A stretch of DNA of 64,000 nt from Halorubrum salinarum (GCF_013267195.1 NZ_CP053941.1:1240001-1304000); one strand, 5' to 3'. Counted from the first letter of the stretch, positions 1 to 8,550 are shown. Translations and numbers: made by a program. Notes: generated by a model not told the origin, from the letters alone.

Positions 1-36
1 CCGGGAGGCCTGATCCGGCGGCCGGTCCCGATTCCG

Positions 37-113
37 CCGCTGACGCCCGCCCTCCAATTCCCCGCTGACGTACCACCCTCCACTCCCCCGCTGACGCGCC
101 GCCCTCCCGACGC
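37..113. repeat. three imperfect ~25-bp tandem repeats
   Basis: Three head-to-tail copies start with CCGCTGACG at 37, 62 and 88, each followed by a C-rich tail ending in CCCTCC. The spacing is 25 and 26 bp. They lie upstream of the promoter of the DUF309 gene. No function can be assigned. Confidence 0.6.
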
Positions 114-123
114 GGAACTCGAC

Positions 124-131
124 ATTTATCA
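124..131 (+). promoter_or_regulatory. TATA-like box of the DUF309 gene
   Basis: A TTTATC block in otherwise GC-rich DNA is centred about 28 nt before the GTG at 155. That is the spacing of a leaderless haloarchaeal promoter, and it supports the GTG start. Confidence 0.5.
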
Positions 132-154
132 TTCGCCGTCGCCGACCGTGAGGC

Positions 155-820
155 GTGACCGACCGCCACCGCGGTCCGGATCGAGGCGGACGCGACGCGC
201 CCGGCGCGTCAGCCGCGCTCGGAGCCGGCGCCGCGCTGTTCAACGAGCGACGCTTCCTCGCGGCGCGCGACGCCTGGAACCGGGGACGGCGATCCGCCGG
301 CGACGACCGCGGCGACGACGACGAGCGACTGCTCCGGGCGCTCGCCGCGACCGCGGCGGCGACGCACCGCGCGGCCGACGGCGACCGCGCCGGCGCGGCG
401 GCGGAGGCGGACGACGCCGCGGCGGCGCTGAGGGGCGTCGCCGACGCGCGGTGCGTCGCGCTGGCTCCCGTCCGGGAGTGGGCCGAGCGGCTCGCGGCCG
501 ATCCGGGAGGAGCGGACCCCGCGAGCGCGCCGCGGATCCGCGTCGACGGCGAGGCGCCGATGGTCGACGGGCTGTCGCTCGCCGCGGCCGGGGTCGCGGC
601 GCCGGCGCTCGCGACGGCGGGCGAGCCGGGCGACCCGGAGACGCTCGCGACCGCGGCGGCCTTCGCCCGAGAGGAGCGCGGGACGGGCCGGACCGAGTTC
701 GCCGAGCTGCTGTTCGCGTACCTCCGGACGCCCGACGCCCGGCCGCAGGTGGCCGCGCGGCTCGGCGATCACGTCGACCGAGAAGAGCGGAAGCGCCGCG
801 ACGTCGACGGGCTGTTCTGA
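155..820 (+). CDS. DUF309 domain-containing protein
   Basis: 221-aa cytoplasmic protein of unknown biochemical role. The segment FNERRFLAARDAWNRG (about residues 29-44) matches the start of the DUF309 helical-hairpin domain, whose usual form is F-x-x-G-x-F-x-E-A-H-x-x-W-E. The rest is alanine-rich helix, and the C-terminus ends in a charged stretch with paired arginines. The GTG start is chosen because a TATA-like block sits 28 nt upstream, consistent with a leaderless mRNA. It is convergent with azf, 14 nt away. The DUF309 call rests on motif resemblance; no enzymatic function is known to me for this family. Confidence 0.75.
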   Translation: MTDRHRGPDRGGRDAPGASAALGAGAALFNERRFLAARDAWNRGRRSAGDDRGDDDERLLRALAATAAATHRAADGDRAGAAAEADDAAAALRGVADARCVALAPVREWAERLAADPGGADPASAPRIRVDGEAPMVDGLSLAAAGVAAPALATAGEPGDPETLATAAAFAREERGTGRTEFAELLFAYLRTPDARPQVAARLGDHVDREERKRRDVDGLF

Positions 821-834
821 GCGCGGCGGGCCGG

Positions 835-1737
835 TCAGGCGTCGTCCGGGTCGGCCGGGAAGTTCGGTTCGGCCGGCGACTCGTTGGCGGGGCGGTCGGC
901 GTCCGGCGCGAAGGACTCGGGCGCGTAGCGGTCGCCGTCGGCCTCGGCGTCGCGGTCGGACTTCGGCTCGCCCTCGAAGGTGTAGTCGGCGGAGTTGTCG
1001 GCGGGGTCGTAGCCGAGCGCCTCGCGGGCGCGCTCGATGGAGTAGTAGCGGCGGTCGTTGGCCGAGATGCCGTACACGATCTCGTAGCCGTACTCCGCGC
1101 GGAGACAGCGGTCGAACAGGTGCGCGCAGTCGCGGTGCGAGAGCCACATCGCCTGCCCGCGCTCGTACTCGCGGGGCGGGTGGTCCTTGGTGAGGTTCCC
1201 GATGCGGACGCAGACGACGCTCATGTCGAACTCGTCGTGGTAGAAGCGACCGAGCGACTCGCCGGCCGCCTTCGAGACCCCGTAGAGGTTGCCGGGGCGG
1301 GGCAGTTCGCTCCCGTCGAGCCGGTAGTCGTCCTCGGGGCGATACAGGTCCGGAGTCCGGTCCTCGGTCTCGTAGCCGCCGACGGCGTGGTTCGAGGAGG
1401 CGAACGTGAACTTCTCGACGCCGGCCTCGGCGGCGGCGCGCATCACGACCTGCGTCCCGTCGATGTTGTTCCGGAGGACCGAGTCCCACGGCGCCGTCTT
1501 CCGCGGGTCGCCGGCGAGGTGGATCACCGCGCCGACGTCGGCGACGGCCTCGCGGACGGCGCGCTCGTCGGTGATGTCGGCGACGTACCGGTCGGCGTCG
1601 GTGACCCCGTCGGGCACCTTCGCGGCCGGGAGCGGCTCGCGGTCGAGGAGCCGCCAGTCGTACTCGTCGCCGAGACCGCGGAGGATGGCCTGTCCCACCC
1701 GTCCGCCGGCGCCCGTCAGGAGGACCGGCTCGTCCAT
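835..1737 (-). CDS. azf: NAD-dependent glucose-6-phosphate dehydrogenase (archaeal zwischenferment, Azf)
   Basis: 300-aa extended short-chain dehydrogenase. The Rossmann motif TGAGGRVG is at residues 8-15, the NAD-ribose region LLDREPL follows, and the catalytic YGVSK (Tyr152, Lys156) is preceded by FASSNH. The N-terminus and the HPPREYERGQAMWLSHRDC region closely resemble the characterised Haloferax Azf, which oxidises glucose 6-phosphate with NAD+ in the haloarchaeal oxidative pentose phosphate pathway. Some relatives are annotated simply as NAD-dependent epimerases. A CATATATG promoter block lies at 1763-1772, about 31 nt upstream of the start. A ROK glucokinase at 59061 could supply the substrate. 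Confidence 0.85.
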   Translation of the reverse strand: MDEPVLLTGAGGRVGQAILRGLGDEYDWRLLDREPLPAAKVPDGVTDADRYVADITDERAVREAVADVGAVIHLAGDPRKTAPWDSVLRNNIDGTQVVMRAAAEAGVEKFTFASSNHAVGGYETEDRTPDLYRPEDDYRLDGSELPRPGNLYGVSKAAGESLGRFYHDEFDMSVVCVRIGNLTKDHPPREYERGQAMWLSHRDCAHLFDRCLRAEYGYEIVYGISANDRRYYSIERAREALGYDPADNSADYTFEGEPKSDRDAEADGDRYAPESFAPDADRPANESPAEPNFPADPDDA

Positions 1738-1762
1738 TCGACTCTACGTGGGCGGGAGAACG

Positions 1763-1772
1763 GCATATATGA
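1763..1772 (-). promoter_or_regulatory. TATA-like box of azf
   Basis: Reading leftwards, CATATATGCC is centred about 31 nt before the azf ATG at 1737. It is the only A/T-rich block in the 121-nt gap after sepF. Confidence 0.5.
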
Positions 1773-1858
1773 CACGGTTCGGCCGATACGGTGGAGTGCG
1801 GGCCGCAAAGGGGTGGCTGCGGGAGAATCGGAGGGAGAAAATCGCCGGAACGCGGCGC

Positions 1859-2209
1859 TTACAGCTTCTGCCGCGAGACCTTGACGCCGGTCGGGGTGAC
1901 GATGATCTGGTCGTCGCCCTTCTGGACGATGTCGCCGTCGACCTCCTGGACCACCTGGCGGAGCTCGTCGTAGACGTGTTCTATCGTCCGGTCCGACGTG
2001 GAGTGGCGGGTGATGTCCGCGATGACGAAGTCGCCGTCGTAGACGGCGTCTTTGATCGGGATGACGTCGCTCTGGTCGGCGATCTCGGCGAAGTGTACCT
2101 GCGTCCCCGTCTCCGCGTGCGCGTCGGCGAAGTCGTCCGAGTCGAGCTCGACGTAATCATCGACGGAGCGGCTCCCACTTCCGCCGAGGATCTTGCTCAT
2201 GATGCCCAT
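1859..2209 (-). CDS. sepF: archaeal cell-division protein SepF
   Basis: About 116 aa. The N-terminus MGIMSKILGG is the amphipathic membrane-targeting sequence typical of archaeal SepF. It is followed by the DUF552 fold (residues ~15-116) with VIPIKDAVYDGDFVIADI and DIVQKGDDQIIVTPTGV, the latter with the conserved glycines of the dimer core. SepF anchors FtsZ1 to the membrane in haloarchaea. The start at 2209 is chosen because MGIMSKIL begins there; an upstream GTG would add three unconserved residues, and an in-frame ATG nine nt further in also exists. It lies 49 nt after mutS on the same strand, so it may be partly co-transcribed. Confidence 0.9.
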   Translation of the reverse strand: MGIMSKILGGSGSRSVDDYVELDSDDFADAHAETGTQVHFAEIADQSDVIPIKDAVYDGDFVIADITRHSTSDRTIEHVYDELRQVVQEVDGDIVQKGDDQIIVTPTGVKVSRQKL

Positions 2210-2258
2210 ACACACCACACGACGAGGTCAGACATTAGTTCTTACGTCAGACGCACCC

Positions 2259-5057
2259 TCACTCCAGCCGCTCCTGCCACTCCTGGACGCGGGAGAGCAG
2301 CTCCACCGGCGCGGTCGCCGCGACGTCGACGTCGCTCAGCTCCTCGATCACGGCGCGGGTCTCGGGGTCGAGGCCGTCGGCGGTTGCGGAACTCTCGGAC
2401 TCGGCGCTGCCGGTCGCCGCCGACTCGGCCGCTTCCGTCGATTGGGATCCGGCGGTCGCGCCGTTGCGACCCGCCTCGGAGACCGAAGCGTCCGCGGTCG
2501 CTCCCTCGGCGTCGCCGCCGCCCGAGAACGACCCCGACGAGAGGTCGAACACGACCTGCTGGGTCTCGCCGTCGCCGCCGGGAGATCCTCCGGCGGCGCC
2601 TCCCCCGCTCCGCGAGCCGCGGGCCTCGATGGCCTTCTCCTCGCGGAGCCGGTCCAAGACCTCGTCCGCGCGGGAGACGACGGGGTCCGGCACGCCGGCG
2701 AGGTCGGCGACGTGGACCCCGTACGAGCGGTTCGTCGGGCCGTCGCGGACGGTCCGGAGGAAGGTCACTTCGCCGTCGCGCTCGTCGACGGCGACGTGAA
2801 CGTTCGCGACGCGCGGGAGGTGGTCGGCGAGCGTCGTCAGCTCGTGGTAGTGGGTGGCGAAGAGGGTCCGCGCGCGCACCTCGTTGTGGAGGTACTCGGT
2901 CGCGGCCCACGCGATGGAGATGCCGTCGTAGGTGGCGGTGCCGCGGCCGACCTCGTCTAAGATGACGAGCGACTCGTCGGTCGCCGAGTGGAGGATGTTC
3001 GACAGCTCCTGCATCTCGACCATGAACGTCGACCGGCCCTGCGCCAGCTCGTCGAGCGCGCCGACGCGGGTGTAGATGCCGTCGACGAGCCCGACCTCGG
3101 CCGCGCGGGCGGGGACGAACGAGCCCGCCTGCGCGAGCAGCTGGATCAGCGCGGCCTGTCGCATGTACGTCGACTTGCCGCTCATGTTCGGGCCGGTGAC
3201 GATGAGGAAGCCGCGCTCCTCGTCGAGCCGGAGGTCGTTCGGGACGAAGTCGGTCGTCCCCTCGACGACCGGGTGGCGCCCGGCATCCACGTCGAGCCGG
3301 CGCTCCGCGGTCAGCTCCGGGCGCGTCCAGTCGTTGCGGGCGGCGTGGGTCGCGAGCGAGGCGAGCGCGTCCAGCTCCGCGACCGCCCGGCCGGCGTCCT
3401 GGAGCAGCTCGGCGCGCTCGGCGACGCGCTCGCGCAGCTCCTCGAACAGCTCGTACTCCAGGTCGCCGCGGGCCTCTTCCAAGCGGAGGACCTCCCGCTC
3501 TTTCTCCGCCAGCTCGTCGGTGACGAACCGCTTCGAGTTCTTCAACGTCTTGATCTCGCGATAGCCCTCCGGGACCTGATCCGCCACCGACTTCCCGACC
3601 TGGATGTAGTAGCCGTCCGTCTTGTTGCGGTCGACGGTGACGTGGCTGAGCCCGTGCCGGCGCTTCTCGCGCTCCGCGAGCCCGTCGAGCCACGACTTCA
3701 CCGACTCGTGGCGCTCGATCAGCTCGTCGAGCTCCTCGTCGTAGCCGCGCTTGAGGAGTCCGCCCCCCGTCTTCGCCTTCGGCGGGTCCTCGGCGAGCGC
3801 CTCGGCGAGCTCGTCGCGGAGGGCGGCCGCGCGGTCGCGGTCGACGCGGTCGAGGACGGCGGCCGCGGGCGAGTCGGCGAGGGCGGTGTCGGCGACCGCG
3901 TCGGCCAGCTCCGGCAGGAGCGCGAGCGTGTCGCGGACCGAGAGGAGTTCGCGTGCGCCCGCGCTCCCGCTCGTCGTCCGCGCCGCGAGCCGTTCGAGGT
4001 CGTAGGCGTCGCCGAGCACCTCGCGGATCCGGTCGCGGGCGAGCGCCGCGGACGCCAGCGCCTCCACGGCGTCGAGGCGGTCGGCGAGCGTCTCGCGGTC
4101 GCGCCGGGGGCGAGTGAGCCACTCCCGGAGCAGCCGCCCGCCGGCGGCGGTGACGGTGTGGTCGACGGTGTCGAACAGCGAGCCGTCGGCGTCGCCCCGC
4201 ATCGTCTCCGTGATCTCGAGGTTGCGCTGGGTGGTCGCGTCCACGTCGACGCGGTCGTCGGCGCCGTAGGCGGTGAGGCGGGTCATCGACGCCAGCACGC
4301 CCGCGCCGGTCTCCTCGACGTACGAGAGGACCGCGCCCGCCGCGCGGACCGCCAGCTCCGAGTCCAGTCCGACGCTGTCGGTCGTCTCGCGGCCGAACTG
4401 CTCGCGCACGGCGTGCTTCGCGCGGCCCGCCGCGAACGCCTCCGCGTCGAAGGCGGTCACGCGCCCCGAGAGGTCCTCCCGGACCGCGCCGAGCAGGCCG
4501 TCGTCGTTGCGGACGCGCGGGCCGGGCAGCACCTCCGCGGGGTCGAACCGGTAGAGCTCGGCGCGCAGGTCGCCGCCGTCCTCGACCGTCGTCGCGAGGA
4601 ACCGCCCCGTCGTCACGTCGGCGAAGACGAGCCCGTAGGGGCCGTCAGCGGCGTCGGCCGCGCCCGTCTCGTCGCCGGCGTCTTCCTCCCGAACGACCGC
4701 CGCGAGGTAGCGCGCGTCGTCGTCGCTCGTCTCCAGGACCGTCCCGGGCGTGACGACGCGGACGACCTCGCGGGCGTGGTCGCCGCCCTCCGTCTCGTAC
4801 TGTTCGGCGACGGCGACCCGGTAGCCCCGCTCGACCAAGGCGTTCACGTACGGCGTCAGCTCCGAGAGCGGCACGCCCGCCATCGGGTACGACGAGCCGT
4901 GGGAGGACTTCTGCGAGATCGAGAGGTCCAGCTCGTCGGCGACCAGCTCCGCGTCGTCCGCGAAGAACTCGTAGAAGTCGCCGCACTGCATCGCGAGGAC
5001 GTCCGCGTCCGTCTCCGCCTTGAGATCGAGGAACTCCCCGACGATCCCCGTTGCCAT
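2259..5057 (-). CDS. mutS: DNA mismatch repair protein MutS (MutS1 family)
   Basis: 932 aa, slightly longer than bacterial MutS. Domain I holds the mismatch-reading Phe-x-Glu in GDFYEFF near residue 27. The ATPase has Walker A GPNMSGKST near residue 620, Walker B LVILDEVGRG and the FATHYHELT loop. A Ser/Gly/Ala/Glu-rich linker of about 75 residues separates the ATPase from the C-terminal helical end. The complete domain I and ATPase place it in MutS1 rather than MutS2/MutS5; haloarchaea have more than one MutS1, and which paralogue this is cannot be told here. A GTTTTAGCC block about 30 nt upstream supports the ATG at 5057. It is divergent from the gene at 5200 and followed by sepF. Confidence 0.95.
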   Translation of the reverse strand: MATGIVGEFLDLKAETDADVLAMQCGDFYEFFADDAELVADELDLSISQKSSHGSSYPMAGVPLSELTPYVNALVERGYRVAVAEQYETEGGDHAREVVRVVTPGTVLETSDDDARYLAAVVREEDAGDETGAADAADGPYGLVFADVTTGRFLATTVEDGGDLRAELYRFDPAEVLPGPRVRNDDGLLGAVREDLSGRVTAFDAEAFAAGRAKHAVREQFGRETTDSVGLDSELAVRAAGAVLSYVEETGAGVLASMTRLTAYGADDRVDVDATTQRNLEITETMRGDADGSLFDTVDHTVTAAGGRLLREWLTRPRRDRETLADRLDAVEALASAALARDRIREVLGDAYDLERLAARTTSGSAGARELLSVRDTLALLPELADAVADTALADSPAAAVLDRVDRDRAAALRDELAEALAEDPPKAKTGGGLLKRGYDEELDELIERHESVKSWLDGLAEREKRRHGLSHVTVDRNKTDGYYIQVGKSVADQVPEGYREIKTLKNSKRFVTDELAEKEREVLRLEEARGDLEYELFEELRERVAERAELLQDAGRAVAELDALASLATHAARNDWTRPELTAERRLDVDAGRHPVVEGTTDFVPNDLRLDEERGFLIVTGPNMSGKSTYMRQAALIQLLAQAGSFVPARAAEVGLVDGIYTRVGALDELAQGRSTFMVEMQELSNILHSATDESLVILDEVGRGTATYDGISIAWAATEYLHNEVRARTLFATHYHELTTLADHLPRVANVHVAVDERDGEVTFLRTVRDGPTNRSYGVHVADLAGVPDPVVSRADEVLDRLREEKAIEARGSRSGGGAAGGSPGGDGETQQVVFDLSSGSFSGGGDAEGATADASVSEAGRNGATAGSQSTEAAESAATGSAESESSATADGLDPETRAVIEELSDVDVAATAPVELLSRVQEWQERLE

Positions 5058-5165
5058 ATGTCCGTACTCCCGCCGTGTGAGGCTAAAACCCTGCGGGTGT
5101 TAGACGGGCGGTAGTGAGCGGCCGGACCACGACGGGCGGCGAGACTGGTCTGACCAAGAGCGTCC

Positions 5166-5175
5166 GTAATTACAA
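5166..5175 (+). promoter_or_regulatory. TATA-like box upstream of the zinc-ribbon membrane gene
   Basis: GTAATTACAAG is centred about 29 nt before the ATG at 5200, fitting a leaderless start. Confidence 0.45.
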
Positions 5176-5199
5176 GCATCCGCCCCGCGTAGGCGCGGT

Positions 5200-6093
5200 A
5201 TGGACGCGTCGGGCAGCGGGGTCGTTGATCGCCTCCGCCAACCGGAGTACACCGGCGAGAATCGCTGTACCCCCTGTACCGCCGTCAACGTCACGATCGG
5301 CGTCGCGCTCGGCGCGGCGGTCGCCGTCGCCGTCGATCCCGTGGTCGGCGCGGCCGCGACGGGGCTCTCGCTCGCGGCGGTCTGGCTGCGCGGCTACCTC
5401 GTCCCGGGCACGCCCGAGCTCACGAAGCGCTACCTCCCGGAGTCGGTGCTCCGGCTGTTCGGCAAGGCGCCGCCGGCGGCCGGGATGGAATCGGGGGCAT
5501 CGGCCGCGATCGGGACGCCGGCGAACGAGGCCGACCCGTCGGGCGAGTCGGCCGAGGGCGTCGCCGTCGACCCGCAGTCGTACCTGCTCGCCGCGGACGC
5601 GCTCGTCGAGACCGACGACGGGAGCGACCTGACGTACGCGCCGTGGTTCGCGTCCGCGTGGCGGAGCGAACTCGAAACCGCCCGGGAGACGGCCGACGGT
5701 CCGGCGGTGGCGCGGCTCGCCGACGTGCCCCCCGACGACGAGCCGAGGCTGTCGGTCGAGGAGCGCGGAAACGCGGTGGTCGCCGCCGTCGACGGCGAGC
5801 GGGTCGGCCACTGGGTGTCGCGGCCGGCGTTCCTCGCGGACGCCGCCGCCGACCGCGTGCTTCGCGCGAGCGACGACGAATGGACCGACCTCCCGCAGGC
5901 GGCGCGCAGCGAGGTGCTCGGTGGGCTCCGGCTGTTCGTCGAGGAGTGTCCGGCTTGCGGGGCCGAGGTGACGCTTAGCGAGGAGGTCGTCGCCTCCTGC
6001 TGTACCGCTCGGGACGTGGTCGTCGGGCGCTGTGACGGGTGCGAAGCGCGGGTCTTCGAGCTGGAGCCCGCCGCGCTCGACGGAGTCGAGTGA
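5200..6093 (+). CDS. haloarchaeal membrane-associated zinc-ribbon protein, copy 1
   Basis: 297 aa, function unknown. The N-terminus has VDRLRQPEYTGENRC with CTPC, then a hydrophobic stretch (about residues 27-67) that could form two membrane helices ending in WLRGYLVPGTPELTKRYLPE. The middle is acidic. The C-terminus carries CPAC, CC and CDGC cysteine groups (about residues 249-285), a likely zinc ribbon. The 6976 gene is a clear paralogue with the same block order. Each copy is followed on the opposite strand by a winged-helix membrane protein, so a functional pair is inferred. Confidence 0.8.
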   Translation: MDASGSGVVDRLRQPEYTGENRCTPCTAVNVTIGVALGAAVAVAVDPVVGAAATGLSLAAVWLRGYLVPGTPELTKRYLPESVLRLFGKAPPAAGMESGASAAIGTPANEADPSGESAEGVAVDPQSYLLAADALVETDDGSDLTYAPWFASAWRSELETARETADGPAVARLADVPPDDEPRLSVEERGNAVVAAVDGERVGHWVSRPAFLADAAADRVLRASDDEWTDLPQAARSEVLGGLRLFVEECPACGAEVTLSEEVVASCCTARDVVVGRCDGCEARVFELEPAALDGVE

Positions 6094-6121
6094 CGGGAGG
6101 CTGCGGACGCTCAGCCGCCGC

Positions 6122-6700
6122 CTACCCCAGTCGATTCCGCTTCGTCGACAATCGATGGAGCAGTCCGGACACGCCGAATATCCCGGCGAAAAGGACCGCG
6201 TACGCGTATCCGGAGACCGCGTCGAACGGAACCGTACCGGCCCACGCCGCGGCGGCCAGCAGTCCGCACACGACGGCGAGTCCGACGTAATACTCGCTCC
6301 AGAGGATGTCGTTTTCGGAGACGACTTCCAGGTACATCTCCAGCTGTCGGCTGTCTTCGGTGAGCGACACGAGCCCACGGTCGGCCTCGTAATCGATGAA
6401 GCCGCTGTCGGAAAGCTTCGGCAGGTGCGACTGATGGAGCGCGGTGTACACGCGCTTGCGCTGTTTGTACGTGACCTCGTTGATCCCGACGTCGTTCTCC
6501 CACGCCGCCAGCTGTTCCGCGATGTCGCGGACCCGCGCCTCCGAGCCGTTCCGCTTCAGGTACTTGATCACGTTCCGCCGCCGCGCGTTACTCAGCGCGG
6601 TGAACACCTCGTCGCGCGAGGGCCCGGCGTCGTCCTCGGCGCGTGGGCCGCCCTCACCGTCGGCGAGCGATACCTCCGGCCCCGTGGGTTGTGGTGTCAT
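6122..6700 (-). CDS. winged-helix membrane regulator (DUF7344-like), copy 1
   Basis: 192 aa. A winged helix-turn-helix (about residues 28-110) starts with DEVFTALSNARRRNVIKYL and ends with YTALHQSHLPKLSDSGFIDYE, the wHTH pattern common in haloarchaeal DUF7344 proteins. Two hydrophobic segments follow (about residues 135-155 and 162-180). This suggests a membrane-bound DNA-binding regulator. It is convergent with the copy-1 zinc-ribbon gene (28-nt gap) and its 5' side faces the AT-rich region 6701-6975. The protein at 7943 has the same architecture. Regulation of the neighbouring gene is inferred from arrangement only. Confidence 0.8.
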   Translation of the reverse strand: MTPQPTGPEVSLADGEGGPRAEDDAGPSRDEVFTALSNARRRNVIKYLKRNGSEARVRDIAEQLAAWENDVGINEVTYKQRKRVYTALHQSHLPKLSDSGFIDYEADRGLVSLTEDSRQLEMYLEVVSENDILWSEYYVGLAVVCGLLAAAAWAGTVPFDAVSGYAYAVLFAGIFGVSGLLHRLSTKRNRLG

Positions 6701-6975
6701 AGCATATTCAATTACTTGACGACCACATCAACGTGAGACGACTTATCATTTTCGCTTAACAAACTTCTGTCAGATAGCAATCTGATAGATCACAGAAATC
6801 GTCTCTTACAGACCCTCAAAATACCGCTAAGACTGATTAGTAAAATAATAATTCATTCAACCTCTTTTCTACACCCAATAATGTATCCTTTCTGTAACAT
6901 ACAATTCGAGAAATCGAGGTGCGACGGCGCGGTAGGCGGCGCATACATAGGTCGGTTCGGCGCCGTTCAGTGTGT
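6701..6975. other. AT-rich divergent intergenic region with a dyad
   Basis: This 275-bp gap is far more A/T-rich than its surroundings. It contains the perfect dyad TCAGAT-AGCA-ATCTGA at 6770-6785 and several TATA-like blocks serving the divergent genes at 6700 and 6976. No ORF is apparent. It may be a regulatory hub, or the trace of a duplication or insertion junction. Confidence 0.5.
6944..6951 (+). promoter_or_regulatory. TATA-like box of the 6976 gene
   Basis: CATACATA is centred 28 nt before the ATG at 6976. It supports that ATG over the longer in-frame extension, which would begin upstream of the promoter. Confidence 0.55.
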
Positions 6976-7851
6976 ATGAACGCGTCACGCACCGCGCTGT
7001 CGGCCAGACTCGGACGACCCGCCCGGACCGCCGTCGACCGCCTCCGGCAGCCCGAGTACACCGGCGAGAACCGTTGCCTGCCGTGTACGGTCGTCAACAT
7101 CGGGATCGCCGCGGTCGGCGCGGCGGCGGTGGGCGCGGTCGGTGCCCCGCTTCTCGGCGCGGCCGGGTTCGGACTCTCGCTCGCGGCGATCTGGCTGCGG
7201 GGCTACCTCGTCCCGGGGACGCCCGAGCTCACGAAGCGCTACCTCCCCGAGCGGGTCCTCGCGCTGTTCGGCAAGGCGCCCAACGGGGTGGGGCGCGGGA
7301 AGCCTCGGGCGGGCGATGTCGATCCGGAGGCGTACCTCCTCGACGCCGGCGTCCTCGTCGAGACGCCGGGGGGCGACGACTTCGCGTTCGCGCCCGACTT
7401 CGCCGCGGCGTGGCGGGCGGCGGTCGACGCCGACGCCGAGGGGGCGACCGACGACGACCTCGACGCGCTCGCGTCGCTCACCGGGGTCGACCGCGACGAG
7501 CTGGCGATCGACTGGTACGAGGGCGTCGGCTTCGCGTACGCGGGCGACGAGAAGATCGGCCACTGGGAGTCGCGCGCGGCGTTCCGGGCGGACGCCGCGG
7601 CCGACCGCGTGCTGACGGCGACCCGCGACGACTGGGCCGACATGCCGCTCGCGGACCAGAGCACCGTCCTCGGGGCCCTCCGGCTGTTCGTTGAGGAATG
7701 CCCCTCCTGCGCCGGGGACGTGGCGCTCGAAGAGCGGGTCGTCGAGTCCTGCTGTTCCAGCTACGATGTCGTCGCCGGGCGGTGCGCGGGCTGTGACGCG
7801 CGGCTGTTCGAGCTTCGGCTGCCGCCGTCGCTCGCGGCCGCGAGCGAGTAG
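6976..7851 (+). CDS. haloarchaeal membrane-associated zinc-ribbon protein, copy 2
   Basis: 291 aa, paralogue of the 5200 gene. Shared blocks are VDRLRQPEYTGENRC-x-PCT-x-VN near residue 20, the GLSLAA-x-WLRGYLVPGTPE segment, LFGKAP, the GHWESRAAF region and the C-terminal CPSC, CC, CAGC ribbon. Start chosen at the ATG matching the promoter at 6944-6951. The middle region differs most between copies, suggesting an old duplication that has since diverged. Function unknown; a membrane-tethered metal-binding or sensor role is one possibility. Confidence 0.8.
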   Translation: MNASRTALSARLGRPARTAVDRLRQPEYTGENRCLPCTVVNIGIAAVGAAAVGAVGAPLLGAAGFGLSLAAIWLRGYLVPGTPELTKRYLPERVLALFGKAPNGVGRGKPRAGDVDPEAYLLDAGVLVETPGGDDFAFAPDFAAAWRAAVDADAEGATDDDLDALASLTGVDRDELAIDWYEGVGFAYAGDEKIGHWESRAAFRADAAADRVLTATRDDWADMPLADQSTVLGALRLFVEECPSCAGDVALEERVVESCCSSYDVVAGRCAGCDARLFELRLPPSLAAASE

Positions 7852-7942
7852 GAAAAGCGAACGGGCGGCGGAGAACCGAAAGTGCGGCAAGAACCGAAGG
7901 AGAGCGGTCGAACCCCGAGCGGGGCTGTTTTTCCGAGCCGAG

Positions 7943-8473
7943 TCACCGCGGCCGTAGCTGTCGCAGCACCGAGAAGCGGTTGACCCACAGCTGGACGGCG
8001 CTCGCGGCGGCGAAGGCGCCGAGCGCGAGGCTGGTCCAGAGGACCGGGTCGACGGCCGACACGAGCGGGGCGTCGAGGAGCGCGGCGAGCACGACGAGCA
8101 GCGACGCCACCGCGAGCGCGCGGTAGATCTCCGACCACGTCGCGCCGCCGGGCGCGAGGATCTCCGTGTAGAGCCGGACGTCTCGCGCGCGTCGCGAGAG
8201 CTCGATGGTCTGTGAGTCCCGGTCGTACGTGATGACGCCCGCGTCCGCCAGCTTCGGGAGGTGCGTCTGGACGAGCGACGTGTACACGCTCTCGCGACAG
8301 CGCTTCGGCGGCGGGCTCTCGCCGGTCTCGCGGCCGGCGACGAGCGTCGACAGTTCGTTGACCGAGACGGGCCCGCCGACGGACCTGAGCTGTTCGATCG
8401 CGCGCCGTCGGCGCTCGTTCGCGAGGATGGCGTACACCTGTTCGGCCGGAAGCACGTCGTTTCGGAGTTTCAT
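7943..8473 (-). CDS. winged-helix membrane regulator (DUF7344-like), copy 2
   Basis: 176 aa. The N-terminal winged helix contains EQVYAILANERRRRAIEQL and SVYTSLVQTHLPKLADAGVITYD, aligned block for block with the 6122 protein. Two hydrophobic helices follow (about residues 117-135 and 142-163). It is convergent with the copy-2 zinc-ribbon gene and divergent from the TasA-like cluster at 8866, so it is a candidate regulator of either. A CATACATATA promoter block lies at 8541-8550 on this strand, giving a leader of about 45 nt. Confidence 0.8.
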   Translation of the reverse strand: MKLRNDVLPAEQVYAILANERRRRAIEQLRSVGGPVSVNELSTLVAGRETGESPPPKRCRESVYTSLVQTHLPKLADAGVITYDRDSQTIELSRRARDVRLYTEILAPGGATWSEIYRALAVASLLVVLAALLDAPLVSAVDPVLWTSLALGAFAAASAVQLWVNRFSVLRQLRPR

Positions 8474-8540
8474 GGGGTGGGGATCCGGAGACCGCGCTCG
8501 GCGGCGTCCGAGGTCTGTCGCCTACTGCGTCAGACGAGGG

Positions 8541-8550
8541 TATATGTATG
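8541..8550 (-). promoter_or_regulatory. TATA-like box of the 7943-8473 regulator gene
   Basis: On the minus strand this reads CATACATATA, the clearest TATA in the 392-bp gap between the regulator and the TasA-like cluster. The rest of the gap holds the operator-like site at 8619 and the dyad GGTAnGAnnnTCnTACC at 8653-8669, and no gene. Confidence 0.5.
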
